Part shown: one piece after another, positions 6,809-14,217 of the stretch
Numbering within the stretch: the stretch's first letter is position 1
How the letters are laid out: each line of letters starts with the position of its first letter
Assembly: GCA_035604215.1 (NCBI GenBank)
Contig: DATNIW010000183.1
Coordinates: 1-16,462 of the forward strand
Direction: 5' to 3'
Length of the DNA stretch: 16,462 nucleotides
Origin: UBA5070 sp035604215
Lineage (GTDB): Bacteria > Fibrobacterota > Fibrobacteria > UBA5070
Made by a program: the position numbers and the translations under genes
Notes under the pieces: model-generated
What the model was told of the DNA's origin: nothing
The model's input: only the letters and a program-made list of their open reading frames with translations
Database searches by the model: none

Positions 6809-7911
6809 GCCCCACTCCCAGGAAAAAGCTCTCCACGGACGAGAAGATCGTCCAGATGGCCAAGACCGTCCACAGCCAGGGCTTGGCGGGGAGCGATCCC
6901 CTTTTCCACGTCCCCTCGCGCACTCTCGCCAACGTGAACTTCAACGAGGTCAAGCGCATCATCGAGATGGGAGAGGGGAAGACCGCCCGCGAGTTCTTCA
7001 ACCTGGGCCAGTCCAAGAAGTTCATGCAGACGCTCCTGGTGGCGGAAGCGTGCAAGAGGCTCGTGCACGCGGGGAAGACCAACTCCATCCGCGACCTGTA
7101 CTACATGACCAAGCACACGATCTCGGGCACCCGCGAGAACACCTTCGACGACCAGGCCGAATCCGACCCGATCATCGAGGACCTGGAAGTCACGCTGGAC
7201 AGCCTCCGCGAGGAGCTGCACCTGTTCGCCTCCAACAAGGGGGCCATGGTGGGCGAGATCACGGTCGTGGACGGGGGCGACGTCATCGACGCGCGGCGCA
7301 TGGGCACCGGAGGGTGGTCCGTGCCGTCCATCGTGGAGCCCGACGTCATCCAGTTCCGCGAGTGCGAGGCCAAGTTCATCCTGCTGGTGGAGAAGGACGC
7401 CATGTGGCGCCGCCTCAACGAGGACAAATTCTGGCGTCAGCACCACTGCATCCTGATCCACGGCGGAGGACAGCCTCCGCGCGGCGTGCGCAGGCTCATG
7501 CACCGCATGGTGAACGAGCTGAAGCTGCCGCTCTACGTGTTCGTCGACAACGATCCCTGGGGCTACTACATCTACTCGGTGGTCAAGCAGGGCTCCATCT
7601 CGCTGGCCTACGAAAGCCGGCGCATGGCCATCCCCAACGCGAAGTTCATCGGGCTGTCCAGCAAGGACGTGGAGACGTTCCAGATCCCGGAGGAGGTCAC
7701 CATCCGCCTGGAGGACACCGACATCGCGCGGGCCAAGGAGATCATGGCCTATCCCTGGTTCGCGGGGAAGAAGGCCTGGCAGACCGAGATCCAGCGCATG
7801 CTCAGCTCCAAGGTGAAGCTGGAACTGGAGGCGCTGTCGGCCAAGGGGATCACCTTCGCTTCCGACGAATACCTGCCCAGGAAGCTCAAGGACAAGGACT
7901 TCCTGGACTAG
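6805..7911 (+). CDS. top6A: DNA topoisomerase VI subunit A (Spo11-like DNA-cleaving subunit)
   Basis: This 368-residue subunit cuts both DNA strands, forming 5'-phosphotyrosyl links. Residues 30-160 form the CAP/winged-helix part with SIRDLYYMTKH (94-104); by comparison with the Spo11 RDxFY motif, Tyr100 is the likely catalytic residue. The Toprim domain starts at about 190: Glu196 in FILLVEKD, and Asp248 and Asp250 in VFVDNDPWGYYIY, which would bind Mg2+. The length is normal for archaeal and bacterial Top6A. The start is GTG 6805, with GGAGG upstream, inside the GTGA overlap with the subunit B stop. It ends in TAG three bases before the stop of the convergent GH43 gene. B-before-A order is usual for this enzyme. 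Confidence 0.95.
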   Translation: MSPTPRKKLSTDEKIVQMAKTVHSQGLAGSDPLFHVPSRTLANVNFNEVKRIIEMGEGKTAREFFNLGQSKKFMQTLLVAEACKRLVHAGKTNSIRDLYYMTKHTISGTRENTFDDQAESDPIIEDLEVTLDSLREELHLFASNKGAMVGEITVVDGGDVIDARRMGTGGWSVPSIVEPDVIQFRECEAKFILLVEKDAMWRRLNEDKFWRQHHCILIHGGGQPPRGVRRLMHRMVNELKLPLYVFVDNDPWGYYIYSVVKQGSISLAYESRRMAIPNAKFIGLSSKDVETFQIPEEVTIRLEDTDIARAKEIMAYPWFAGKKAWQTEIQRMLSSKVKLELEALSAKGITFASDEYLPRKLKDKDFLD

Positions 7912-7914
7912 CCT

Positions 7915-9810
7915 TCAGTCCACCAATGCGACGGGGCGCGCCTGGAAGACCGTTCCGTCCAATCGACCGACCAGCATGTATCGGCCCTCGGGAAGCTTGG
8001 TGGCGTCGAACTCCAACCCGTGCGACCCGGCGGACTGGAGACCGGACGAGACGCGGCCGACGATCGAGCCCCGGGAATCCACCAGGAGGAGATCCACGGA
8101 TCCCGCCCGGCCCAGCTGGTATTCGACGGAGATCGACCTTCCCGACCTGGAGACCGCGCGCACGAGGGAAAGGGCCGCATCCGACCCCGGACCCGCGGGT
8201 TTCGCCCCGAGGGCCGTGGTCTGGTAGAGATCGATCACGTCGCTGGAGTTGGCGCCGATCTTGTACCAGTCGAAGTCGGCGTAGCCGCCCGCGGTCTTGG
8301 TCGCGTAGTCGAACAGGGAGAACCGATACCCCACGAACATGCCCAAGGTGTAGTGCATGGACAGGGTGTTTCCGATGGACTTCCAGGTGGTGCTGTCCAG
8401 GCTGTAGAAGAAGGTCGCCTTGTCGGTCTGGTTGGTGAAATCCATGTCGATCCGCAGGTAGACGCGGTTCTGGGCCAGGGCGACGCTCGTCACCTGGTTC
8501 GGTCCCTCGTACATCACGACGGCCAGGGCGGTTCCGGTCTTCTTGACGGCCACGAACCCGAGGCTGTCCTGGAGCGCGGCCAGGCCCGCGATGTCCCCGT
8601 CCATCAGCCCGGTCGCGTCGAGTGCGATCCGACCGGAGCACTTGGGCCCGAACGAACGCTGGGTGAGGGTGTTCTTCGCGGTCAGGATGCTGGCGTCCGT
8701 CCGCGACGTGGTGATCCGGTAGTACCCCGGTCGGGCCGATAGGGACCAATTGGCGTTGTCGGCATTGTGGTTCCACTGCCATTCCGTCTTCATGGTGCTC
8801 CCGGAGAAGTCGTCCGAGGACACCACTCCGGTGCCCGTGGCGGCCCCGGCGGTCGACGGCACGGTGACCGTGGCCGGCACCGTACCGTTGTTGAACACGG
8901 GCCAGTTGCCGGACCACGTCACGGGGATCAGGTAGGGGCTGCGACCCAGGGACCCCTGGTCGGTGAAGAGGTAGCCCATCCAGCTCGAGTCGGCCATCTG
9001 CACCACGCTGCCTTGCGCGACGCCATCGCCGAAGCCGCTGCTCTTCATGCCGACCTCGCCGGCGTAGGTTCCGAGCAGGGTCTGCGACCGGTGGATGACT
9101 TCCGTCCGAGGCCATCCCGAAGGCCAGCAGATGTTGAAGATGTAGTAGTACCCGTTGATCTTCTCGACATGGGAGCCTTCCCCCAGGTCCGAGGTGGATC
9201 CGGTGGGCGTCGCGGCGTTGGTGAAGAGGGTCTGGGCGACCCCTCCCGATTTGATCGCGGTCAGGTCGGACGTCAACTGGACGATCTTGATGTCGCCGCT
9301 TCCGTAGACGATGTAGTTGTTGCCGTCGTCGTCCAGCAGCAGGGAAGCGTCGTGGTAGTAGCCGAACGTGCCCACCAGTTTCCATGGGGTGGTGGTGATG
9401 TCCGTGGTGCTGTACAGATACTCCTTGCTGGAAGTCAAGGAGCCCACCAGGATGTAGAAGGTGCCGGCCTTGTAGCGCAGGCTACTGGCCCAGGATCCTC
9501 CTCCGTAGGCGTTCTTCCCGTTGTTCAGGTTGAACTGGTCCGTGTTTCCCAGCGTGTTGTAGGCGTAGCTGACGATCTTCCAATGGGCCAGGTCGCTGGA
9601 TTCCATGACGGGCACGCCCGGACAGAAGTGCATGGTCGTGCTCGTCATGTAGTACTTGCCCCCGACCTGGACGATCGAAGGATCCGGGACATCCGCGTAG
9701 ATGAAGGGATTGGTCACCGTCGCCGTCGTCTGGGCCTGGACGGCGGAAGCACCACCGATCGCGGACAGGAGCAGGAGAAGCCGGGCTGGGCGTATCCTCG
9801 TGGTGGTCAT
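7915..9810 (-). CDS. Secreted GH43 (subfamily 12-like) beta-xylosidase/arabinofuranosidase with sorting-type C-terminal domain
   Basis: This 631-residue secreted glycosidase probably removes xylose or arabinose from hemicellulose. A signal peptide spans 1-26 (cleavage near AVQA/QT). The five-blade GH43 domain (about 34-315) has the catalytic triad: base Asp43 in ADVPDPSI, modulator Asp154 in YYHDASLL and acid Glu211 in LGEGSHVEK. The wording ADVPDPS...STTMHFCPGVPVM resembles GH43_12. A beta-sandwich module (about 333-520, from DDFSG and WQWNHNADNANWSL) resembles the usual GH43 C-terminal domain. Residues about 565-631 (VDLLLVDSRG...FDATKLPEGRYMLVG...PVALVD) match the pattern of T9SS type A sorting domains, suggesting export through the outer membrane. 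ATG 9810 has GGGGAG about seven bases upstream. It is convergent with top6A. Substrate choice cannot be told from sequence alone. Confidence 0.9.
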   Translation of the reverse strand: MTTTRIRPARLLLLLSAIGGASAVQAQTTATVTNPFIYADVPDPSIVQVGGKYYMTSTTMHFCPGVPVMESSDLAHWKIVSYAYNTLGNTDQFNLNNGKNAYGGGSWASSLRYKAGTFYILVGSLTSSKEYLYSTTDITTTPWKLVGTFGYYHDASLLLDDDGNNYIVYGSGDIKIVQLTSDLTAIKSGGVAQTLFTNAATPTGSTSDLGEGSHVEKINGYYYIFNICWPSGWPRTEVIHRSQTLLGTYAGEVGMKSSGFGDGVAQGSVVQMADSSWMGYLFTDQGSLGRSPYLIPVTWSGNWPVFNNGTVPATVTVPSTAGAATGTGVVSSDDFSGSTMKTEWQWNHNADNANWSLSARPGYYRITTSRTDASILTAKNTLTQRSFGPKCSGRIALDATGLMDGDIAGLAALQDSLGFVAVKKTGTALAVVMYEGPNQVTSVALAQNRVYLRIDMDFTNQTDKATFFYSLDSTTWKSIGNTLSMHYTLGMFVGYRFSLFDYATKTAGGYADFDWYKIGANSSDVIDLYQTTALGAKPAGPGSDAALSLVRAVSRSGRSISVEYQLGRAGSVDLLLVDSRGSIVGRVSSGLQSAGSHGLEFDATKLPEGRYMLVGRLDGTVFQARPVALVD

Positions 9811-9876
9811 GGTGAATCTCCCCTTCGAATGGATCGGGACACGGCGTGGCTCAAACTTAGGGGCGCTCCGGCCGCT

Positions 9877-9894
9877 GGAAGGGGCACTCCTTCC
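9877..9894. repeat. Inverted repeat upstream of the GH43 gene
   Basis: GGAAGG (9877-9882) and CCTTCC (9889-9894) flank six bases, 67-84 bases before the GH43 ATG. It may be an operator. I found no convincing -35/-10 pair in the 167 bases between the small minus-strand gene and GH43, so its relation to a promoter is unknown. Confidence 0.22.
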
Positions 9895-9977
9895 TGCGCG
9901 TTTTGTGGAAAGGACAAAGACGCGTGCCGATTCGGACCGTCGCACCCAAACGCAAAGGCTCTTTTCGCGCCTCCGCT

Positions 9978-10169
9978 CTACTCCAGCCCCGGGAAGCTGC
10001 AGGATCCCGCGTCGCTCTTCGTGTCGTCGGGAAAGGGGAAGAACGGAATCTCCGGGGCGATCTCGCGAATTTCGTGCGGACGCATGTCCTTCATGATCTC
10101 TTCCAGGTTTCCGCGGGAGAACTTGGGGAGCGCGAAATAAGCCGAGCTGGCGGTCTTGGACTGGTTCAT
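9978..10169 (-). CDS. Small protein of unknown function, 63 residues
   Basis: I do not recognise this protein. From ATG 10169 it reads MNQSKTASSAYFALPKF..., has a helical middle (NLEEIMKDMRPHEIREI, 21-37), then a Pro/Phe-rich stretch (PEIPFFPFPDD, 39-49) and a Ser/Gly tail with one Cys. No signal peptide or membrane segment is visible. Most codons end in G or C, as in the neighbouring genes, which supports coding. The ribosome site is odd: GAGG sits only one base before the ATG, so the start may be wrong; an in-frame GTG at 10253 gives an unconvincing N-terminus. It lies between the ferredoxin and GH43 genes on the same strand and could share a transcript with the ferredoxin. Confidence 0.5.
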   Translation of the reverse strand: MNQSKTASSAYFALPKFSRGNLEEIMKDMRPHEIREIAPEIPFFPFPDDTKSDAGSCSFPGLE

Positions 10170-10267
10170 TCCTCGGAGTATGCCACGCCGAATCCGTTCC
10201 GGTCCAGTCCTAAATCGAGAGGAAAAACCAGACGGATGTGATGCGGCCAGCACCCGTCCTGGCGACG

Positions 10268-10288
10268 GTTCCCGGAGGAAACCGGAAC
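10268..10288 (-). terminator. Hairpin directly after the ferredoxin stop codon
   Basis: On the minus strand GTTCCGG and CCGGGAAC pair (seven base pairs, one-base bulge) around TTTCCT, starting one base after the ferredoxin TGA. No U tract follows. It could be an attenuator, an mRNA-stabilising 3' hairpin or a weak terminator that lets some transcription reach the small downstream gene. Confidence 0.35.
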
Positions 10289-10289
10289 T

Positions 10290-10520
10290 TCAGTAGTTGT
10301 TGTCGCGTTTGCCGGATCCATCGACCTCGAAGGCGATGGTGGCGACGGGGCAGCCTTCGGCGGCTTCCTTGATCTCGGACTCGAACTTGGAGAAGTCGAC
10401 CCCGTTCTTGACGATCATCTTTTCCGGCACCGAGAACACGGTGTCGGCCACCGCTTCGCAGGCGCCGCACATCGTGCATTCGTTTTCCGTCTCGTCGAGC
10501 CAGACCTTGGTGATGGCCAT
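10290..10520 (-). CDS. 4Fe-4S single-cluster ferredoxin
   Basis: This 76-residue soluble electron carrier binds one cluster through CTMCGAC (Cys15, Cys18, Cys21) and Cys57 in EGCPVATI. The second ligand position is Cys rather than Asp, which favours [4Fe-4S] over [3Fe-4S]. The acidic composition and overall length fit the monocluster ferredoxins of Desulfovibrio and Thermotoga type. The start is ATG 10520, with AAGGA about nine bases upstream. Its redox partner cannot be deduced, because no oxidoreductase gene lies nearby. It is transcribed away from the beta-helix gene; the 111 bases between them show no promoter I would trust. Confidence 0.92.
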   Translation of the reverse strand: MAITKVWLDETENECTMCGACEAVADTVFSVPEKMIVKNGVDFSKFESEIKEAAEGCPVATIAFEVDGSGKRDNNY

Positions 10521-10631
10521 GGAACACTTCCTTCTGTGGTGTGGATTGGATACTGGTGGAAAAGCTCCAAAAAGATAGAACCGCATCGCCGTTGGAAACC
10601 GGGACCAGGCCGCATCGCGAAAGGAGAGAAG

Positions 10632-11690
10632 GTGGTAGACTGGCCAGCGATGCAGATGTCCGTCCCAACCCTTTGGTTCCTGCTGTGGGCGAGCCTCCTG
10701 GGGTCCGCAAGAGGCGAAGGGACCAGCTGGGCCGACACGAGCCACGCTCCCGGTTCGGCCAATTCGCCCCTGTGCGGTCGTCTTCCCGTGGACGACCTGC
10801 ATTGGTGGCCCGACCAGGGCCCGCTGCACATTTCGGGTTCCGTCGTGGTGGGTCCCGGCCAAGTCCTGAGCCTCGCCGCGGGAACCGTGGTCCTGGCCAG
10901 CGCGGAACCGACTTGCAGCGACAGTTCGGGCATCCAGGGTGGAACCACCTTGTCCATCTCCGGGGGCTCGTTCTTCGTCCGTGGCAAGCCTGGCCACCCG
11001 GTGTTGTTCCAGCCCGTCGCCGGGGACCGTGGTCTCTCCTGGGGAGGGATCCGCGTGGAACAAGCCGAGGACGGGACGGTGGACCTCCAGTGGCTGGATT
11101 TGCGTCGCGCGAGGACCGCTGCGGCCTTCGTCGCCGGCTCCGGCGAAATGCGCCACGCGGTGATGGAGGATTGCGGCATCGGAATCGCCGCGTTGGATGG
11201 AGCCGCACCGCGGATCTACCACAGCATCGTCAGTCGTTCGACCGTGGCCGATGTGGTTTCCGAACTCTCCGCCCCCCTCCTGCGCTCCTGCCTTTTCCTG
11301 GACGGCTCCGGGGATGGGATCCGGTTTCGGGGAACGGGTCTGGCTCGCGTGGAGACCTCCTGTTTTTGGAGACACGGAGGCGAAACCGTGGTCCGCGGGC
11401 CCCAAGGCCTGGGAGGATGGACCAGCGACACGGCTCCCGATGGCTTCGGCAACTGGAACAGGGATCCCGTCCTGCGCGGGTCGGACCTGGATCGCGAATT
11501 CTCGGAGAAACGACACCGCGAGGTGGAGGCCGCGCCGTGGTGGCAGCACGCGCGGATGCCCGAGCTTCCCCGTGGGACCGGGCCCTGGGCGTTGTCACCC
11601 TTCAGCCCGCTGTTGGGCGTCGGGGAGTGGAGCCTGCACGGGTTTCCCAACGGGGCCCACTGCGACATCGGGCTCTGGTCCGGACCGTAG
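10632..11690 (+). CDS. Secreted right-handed beta-helix protein of unknown function
   Basis: This 352-residue protein has a hydrophobic export signal (about 8-26, ending near GSARG). It then shows short repeating turns typical of a parallel beta-helix: HISGSVVVGPGQVLSLAAGTVV (66-87), LSISGGSFFVRGKPGHPVLFQPV (107-129), WGGIRV (137-142) and later rungs MEDCGIGIAALDG and LFLDGSGDGIRFRG. The ending GVGEWSLHGFPNGAHCDIGLWSG resembles the C-terminal cap of such proteins ('...DIGa.gG'). Six Cys in the mature part may form disulfides. No sorting-type tail and no catalytic motif of pectinases is seen, so it is better called a surface or periplasmic beta-helix protein than an enzyme. GTG 10632 is chosen because AAGGAG (10621-10626) lies five bases upstream; ATGs at 10650 and 10656 lack such a site. 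Confidence 0.72.
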   Translation: MVDWPAMQMSVPTLWFLLWASLLGSARGEGTSWADTSHAPGSANSPLCGRLPVDDLHWWPDQGPLHISGSVVVGPGQVLSLAAGTVVLASAEPTCSDSSGIQGGTTLSISGGSFFVRGKPGHPVLFQPVAGDRGLSWGGIRVEQAEDGTVDLQWLDLRRARTAAAFVAGSGEMRHAVMEDCGIGIAALDGAAPRIYHSIVSRSTVADVVSELSAPLLRSCLFLDGSGDGIRFRGTGLARVETSCFWRHGGETVVRGPQGLGGWTSDTAPDGFGNWNRDPVLRGSDLDREFSEKRHREVEAAPWWQHARMPELPRGTGPWALSPFSPLLGVGEWSLHGFPNGAHCDIGLWSGP

Positions 11691-11692
11691 GA

Positions 11693-11789
11693 ATTCGCAG
11701 GTTTTTGCCCATTCCTGCCAAGCTTGGCAACGGTCGCGAACCAGGGTCCAACGGGAGAAAACCACCCCACGAATTTCGGATTCGCAGGT
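11693..11789 (+). repeat. Direct repeat ATTCGCAGGT (two copies) upstream of the GH5 gene
   Basis: The ten-base word ATTCGCAGGT occurs at 11693-11702 and again at 11780-11789, 87 bases apart. The copies bracket most of the 157-base gap between the beta-helix and GH5 genes. They could be paired binding sites, a short slippage or insertion scar, or chance. Confidence 0.3.
11716..11729. promoter_or_regulatory. Perfect 14-base palindrome, candidate operator of the GH5 gene
   Basis: TGCCAAGCTTGGCA is fully palindromic with no loop, 119-132 bases before the GH5 ATG. Palindromes of this type are usual operators for LacI-, GntR- or TetR-like dimers that control sugar-degrading genes. No full-length second copy was noticed upstream of GH43 or GH44, so a shared regulon is not supported. 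Confidence 0.38.
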
Positions 11790-11847
11790 ATGGTATGGAT
11801 GCCCGGTCGGAAGGTCGGGCTCCGCATCATCGTTCACCGGAGTCCAA

Positions 11848-13935
11848 ATGCTTCGACGCGCCACCGTCACCGTCCTTTTTTCGCTGATTTTTTCCGCTGG
11901 CGTGCATGCCGCCAACCCGGTGGACATCCATGGTCGCCTCCTGGCCCAGGGGAATCGGATCATCGGGGAGAAGAGCGGGGACACGGTCCAACTCGCGGGG
12001 ATGAGCTTCTTCTGGAACAACTGGATGGGCCAGTTCTGGACCCCCCAGGTGGTGGACTGGCTGGTGGACGACTTCCATTGCTCCATCCTGCGCGCCACCA
12101 TGGGTGCCGACTTCGTGGACGCCTCGGGGGCGATGAGCGGGATCGCCTCCCACGCGGACATCCACACGGGGATGCTGGAAACGGAGACCATCGTCGACGA
12201 GGCCACCCACCGGGGGATCTACTCCATCATCGATTGGCACTCCCACCACGCACCGGCGCACACCTCGGACGCGGTCGGATATTTCGACACGCTGTCCACG
12301 CTCTACGGAGACAACCCCGGAGTCGTCTTCGAGATCTTCAACGAGCCCTGGTCCGACGACTACACCTGGGCGCAGATCAAGGCCTACGAAGACACCATCA
12401 TCCCGGTCATTCGCAAGCACAGCCGGAACCTGATCGTGCTGGGCAGTCGGGAATGGTCCCGGGACCTGGACGAAGCCACCCGGGATCCCGTGGTGGACTC
12501 GAACGTGGCCTACACCTTGCATTTCTACGCCGGCTCCCACGGCGACTCCCTTCGCTGGCAGGGGGACTCCGCCCTCTCCCGGGGGAAAGCCGTCTTCGTG
12601 ACGGAATGGGGCACCACCTTGGACGACGGAGGATCCGACGGCAAGATCTACACGGAGTCGTCCAACCAATGGCTCGCCTGGATGGACTCCAACCGCATCT
12701 CTAGCTGCAACTGGTCGGTGGAGAACAAGGCCGAAGCCGCGGCGATCCTGACGGGCACCGCCGCCACCACGGGAGGTTGGGACACGACCAAGGACCTGAC
12801 CCCCAGCGGTCGGTTCGTCCGGGACGCCATCCGCGCCCGCAACACCCAATACACCTTCGGCCCCGAGCCCATCGACAGTTCGCTGCTTCCTGGCCGCATC
12901 CAAGCCGAGACCTGCGTCAAGGACAGCGCCTTGACCAAGAGCACCAACAGCGGATCCGACAGCCTGTACCTGGGCAATTCGGCCCTGAAGAGCTGGGCGC
13001 AGTGGAACGTGACCATGCCCCAGGCCCGGAAGGTCAGCATGTCGCTGCGGGTGGCGTCCGACCGCACCACCGGATTCACGGTCAAGATCAACGGAACCCT
13101 GGTCAACACCACATCGTTCCCCACCACGGGGGGCTGGGGCGATTGGGCCACCATCAGCACCGATTCCTTCTTGGTCCCCGCCGGCCCCATCACCGTCCGG
13201 ATCGATTGGACCAACGTCTTGGATCTGGACTGGTTCGAATTCCACGGCCATCCCGATTCGGGACAGGCGTCCATTCCCGACCCGCCCGACACCTCCTTGG
13301 GCGATTCCGTGCGCGTCTATGCCGATGCGAACACGGCGATCGACCCCACTTCCGGCATGTACGTCAACGGCTCCGGGACGGCCAGCTACCTCTCCTACTC
13401 CCAGAACGGCAGCTGGGCGGAGGTCCAACTGACCACTTCGCGCGAAGAAAAGGCCGTGATCGCGATGCGCGTTGCGACGCCCCAGGACACCGCGAAGGTC
13501 GCCCTCAAGATCGGCACCACCTTGCTGGCCACGGTCAAGGTTCCCAACACGGGCAACTGGGGGAACAGCTCCGACTGGCAGACCATCACGTCGGATTCCG
13601 TCCAGGTCCCCTCCGGCACCTTCACCCTGCACCTGTCCTGGATCGGGCAGTTCGATCTCAACTGGGTCGAACTGAGGGCGGCCGCTCCTTCCCAGGTCGC
13701 CATCCTCCCGAGGAAGAATGCGGTCCCGCGCGCCCGGTGGACAGGAAACGGCATCCATCTGGATCTGCCCGCCGCCGGACGCATCCAGGTCCTGGACGCC
13801 CTGGGTCGGCCACTGGTGGCGAGGAACGCCTCGCAGGGAACGTTGGACCTGCCCCTTCCCGCGGCCAGGGGGCGTCTGTTCGTGCGTTGGACCAGCGCGC
13901 AAGGCGCGCAAACCCTGCCCGTGATGGCGTTCTAG
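11848..13935 (+). CDS. Secreted GH5 endoglucanase (cellulase) with two CBM6-like modules and a C-terminal sorting-type domain
   Basis: This 695-residue secreted enzyme is predicted to cleave internal beta-1,4 glucan bonds. A signal peptide spans 1-21 (GVHAA/NP). The GH5 (alpha/beta)8 domain (about 24-330) has DWHSHH (129-134), acid/base Glu166 in FNEPW, HFY at 225-227 and nucleophile Glu253 in VTEWG, like bacterial subfamily 2 cellulases. Two beta-sandwich modules follow. The first (about 348-467: GRIQAE..., TGGWGDWATI, DLDWFEF) is a good CBM6 match. The second (about 486-612: VRVYADA..., TGNWGNSSDWQTI, DLNWVEL) is a diverged copy. Residues about 625-695 (RIQVLDALGRPLV...GRLFVRWTSAQG...LPVMAF) fit a T9SS-like tail. 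ATG 11848 has GGAG five bases upstream. Which polymer each binding module prefers is not known. Confidence 0.92.
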   Translation: MLRRATVTVLFSLIFSAGVHAANPVDIHGRLLAQGNRIIGEKSGDTVQLAGMSFFWNNWMGQFWTPQVVDWLVDDFHCSILRATMGADFVDASGAMSGIASHADIHTGMLETETIVDEATHRGIYSIIDWHSHHAPAHTSDAVGYFDTLSTLYGDNPGVVFEIFNEPWSDDYTWAQIKAYEDTIIPVIRKHSRNLIVLGSREWSRDLDEATRDPVVDSNVAYTLHFYAGSHGDSLRWQGDSALSRGKAVFVTEWGTTLDDGGSDGKIYTESSNQWLAWMDSNRISSCNWSVENKAEAAAILTGTAATTGGWDTTKDLTPSGRFVRDAIRARNTQYTFGPEPIDSSLLPGRIQAETCVKDSALTKSTNSGSDSLYLGNSALKSWAQWNVTMPQARKVSMSLRVASDRTTGFTVKINGTLVNTTSFPTTGGWGDWATISTDSFLVPAGPITVRIDWTNVLDLDWFEFHGHPDSGQASIPDPPDTSLGDSVRVYADANTAIDPTSGMYVNGSGTASYLSYSQNGSWAEVQLTTSREEKAVIAMRVATPQDTAKVALKIGTTLLATVKVPNTGNWGNSSDWQTITSDSVQVPSGTFTLHLSWIGQFDLNWVELRAAAPSQVAILPRKNAVPRARWTGNGIHLDLPAAGRIQVLDALGRPLVARNASQGTLDLPLPAARGRLFVRWTSAQGAQTLPVMAF

Positions 13936-13968
13936 GGGTTCGGCGAGGGCAAGGGAGCGGGAATGAGC

Positions 13969-13990
13969 GGAGGGGGTTCGACGCCCCTCC
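13969..13990. other. GC-rich hairpin downstream of the GH5 gene
   Basis: GGAGGGG (13969-13975) and CCCCTCC (13984-13990) form a seven-base-pair stem with an eight-base loop. It lies 34 bases after the GH5 stop and just before the end of the antisense remnant at 14003. No U tract follows on either strand, so it is at best a weak terminator or an mRNA-end stabiliser. Confidence 0.35.
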
Positions 13991-14002
13991 CCTGTCCGCG
14001 GT

Positions 14003-14068
14003 TCAAATGCCCAGCAGCGCCACCCGCTTCAGTCCGCCGGGCCATTGCACCGCGTAGAGACCGCGGGC
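14003..14068 (-). pseudogene. Orphan C-terminal tail of a sorting-domain protein (gene remnant)
   Basis: On the minus strand, codons from 14068 to 14006 read ARGLYAVQW, then PGGLKRVALLGI, and end in TGA at 14003-14005. This is the pattern (L.aGlY.v.w.gg..k.v.l) of the last strands of the sorting-type tails on GH43, GH5 and GH44 here. In the same frame beyond 14068 the reading (CQDF, WGIPFGQDS) no longer looks like such a domain, and no start or catalytic domain follows; GH44 begins at 14218 on the other strand. I infer the 3' end of a deleted secreted protein gene. Chance similarity is possible because only about 21 codons are recognisable. Confidence 0.42.
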
Positions 14069-14106
14069 GAAATCTTGACATAAGCTGTCCTGACCGAACG
14101 GAATAC

Positions 14107-14130
14107 CCCACCACCCCAGGTGTGGGTTTT
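14107..14130 (+). terminator. Intrinsic terminator-like hairpin upstream of GH44
   Basis: CCCAC and ACC (14107-14115, one bulged base) pair with GGT and GTGGG (14119-14126) around a three-base loop, CCA, and are followed by TTTT (14127-14130). This fits a rho-independent terminator on the plus strand. It would stop transcripts from GH5 and separate them from GH44, whose ATG lies 87 bases on. The T tract is short, so termination may be partial. Confidence 0.45.
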
Positions 14131-14217
14131 CCCGGTTGTCCCGGCTCCACCCACACGGGAGCGCGAAATGCCATTATCTACATGGGGAACGCCAATCGGG
14201 GGAAGAGGGGAAATCAG

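Noticed and set aside
10290..11549. 419-codon minus-strand frame containing the ferredoxin as its C-terminus
   Set aside because: Only the last 76 residues look like protein, with their own ATG and ribosome site. The rest is antisense to the beta-helix gene.
14075..14080. TTGACA as a -35 box for GH44
   Set aside because: No acceptable -10 box lies 15-19 bases downstream, and the terminator-like hairpin would sit between it and the gene.
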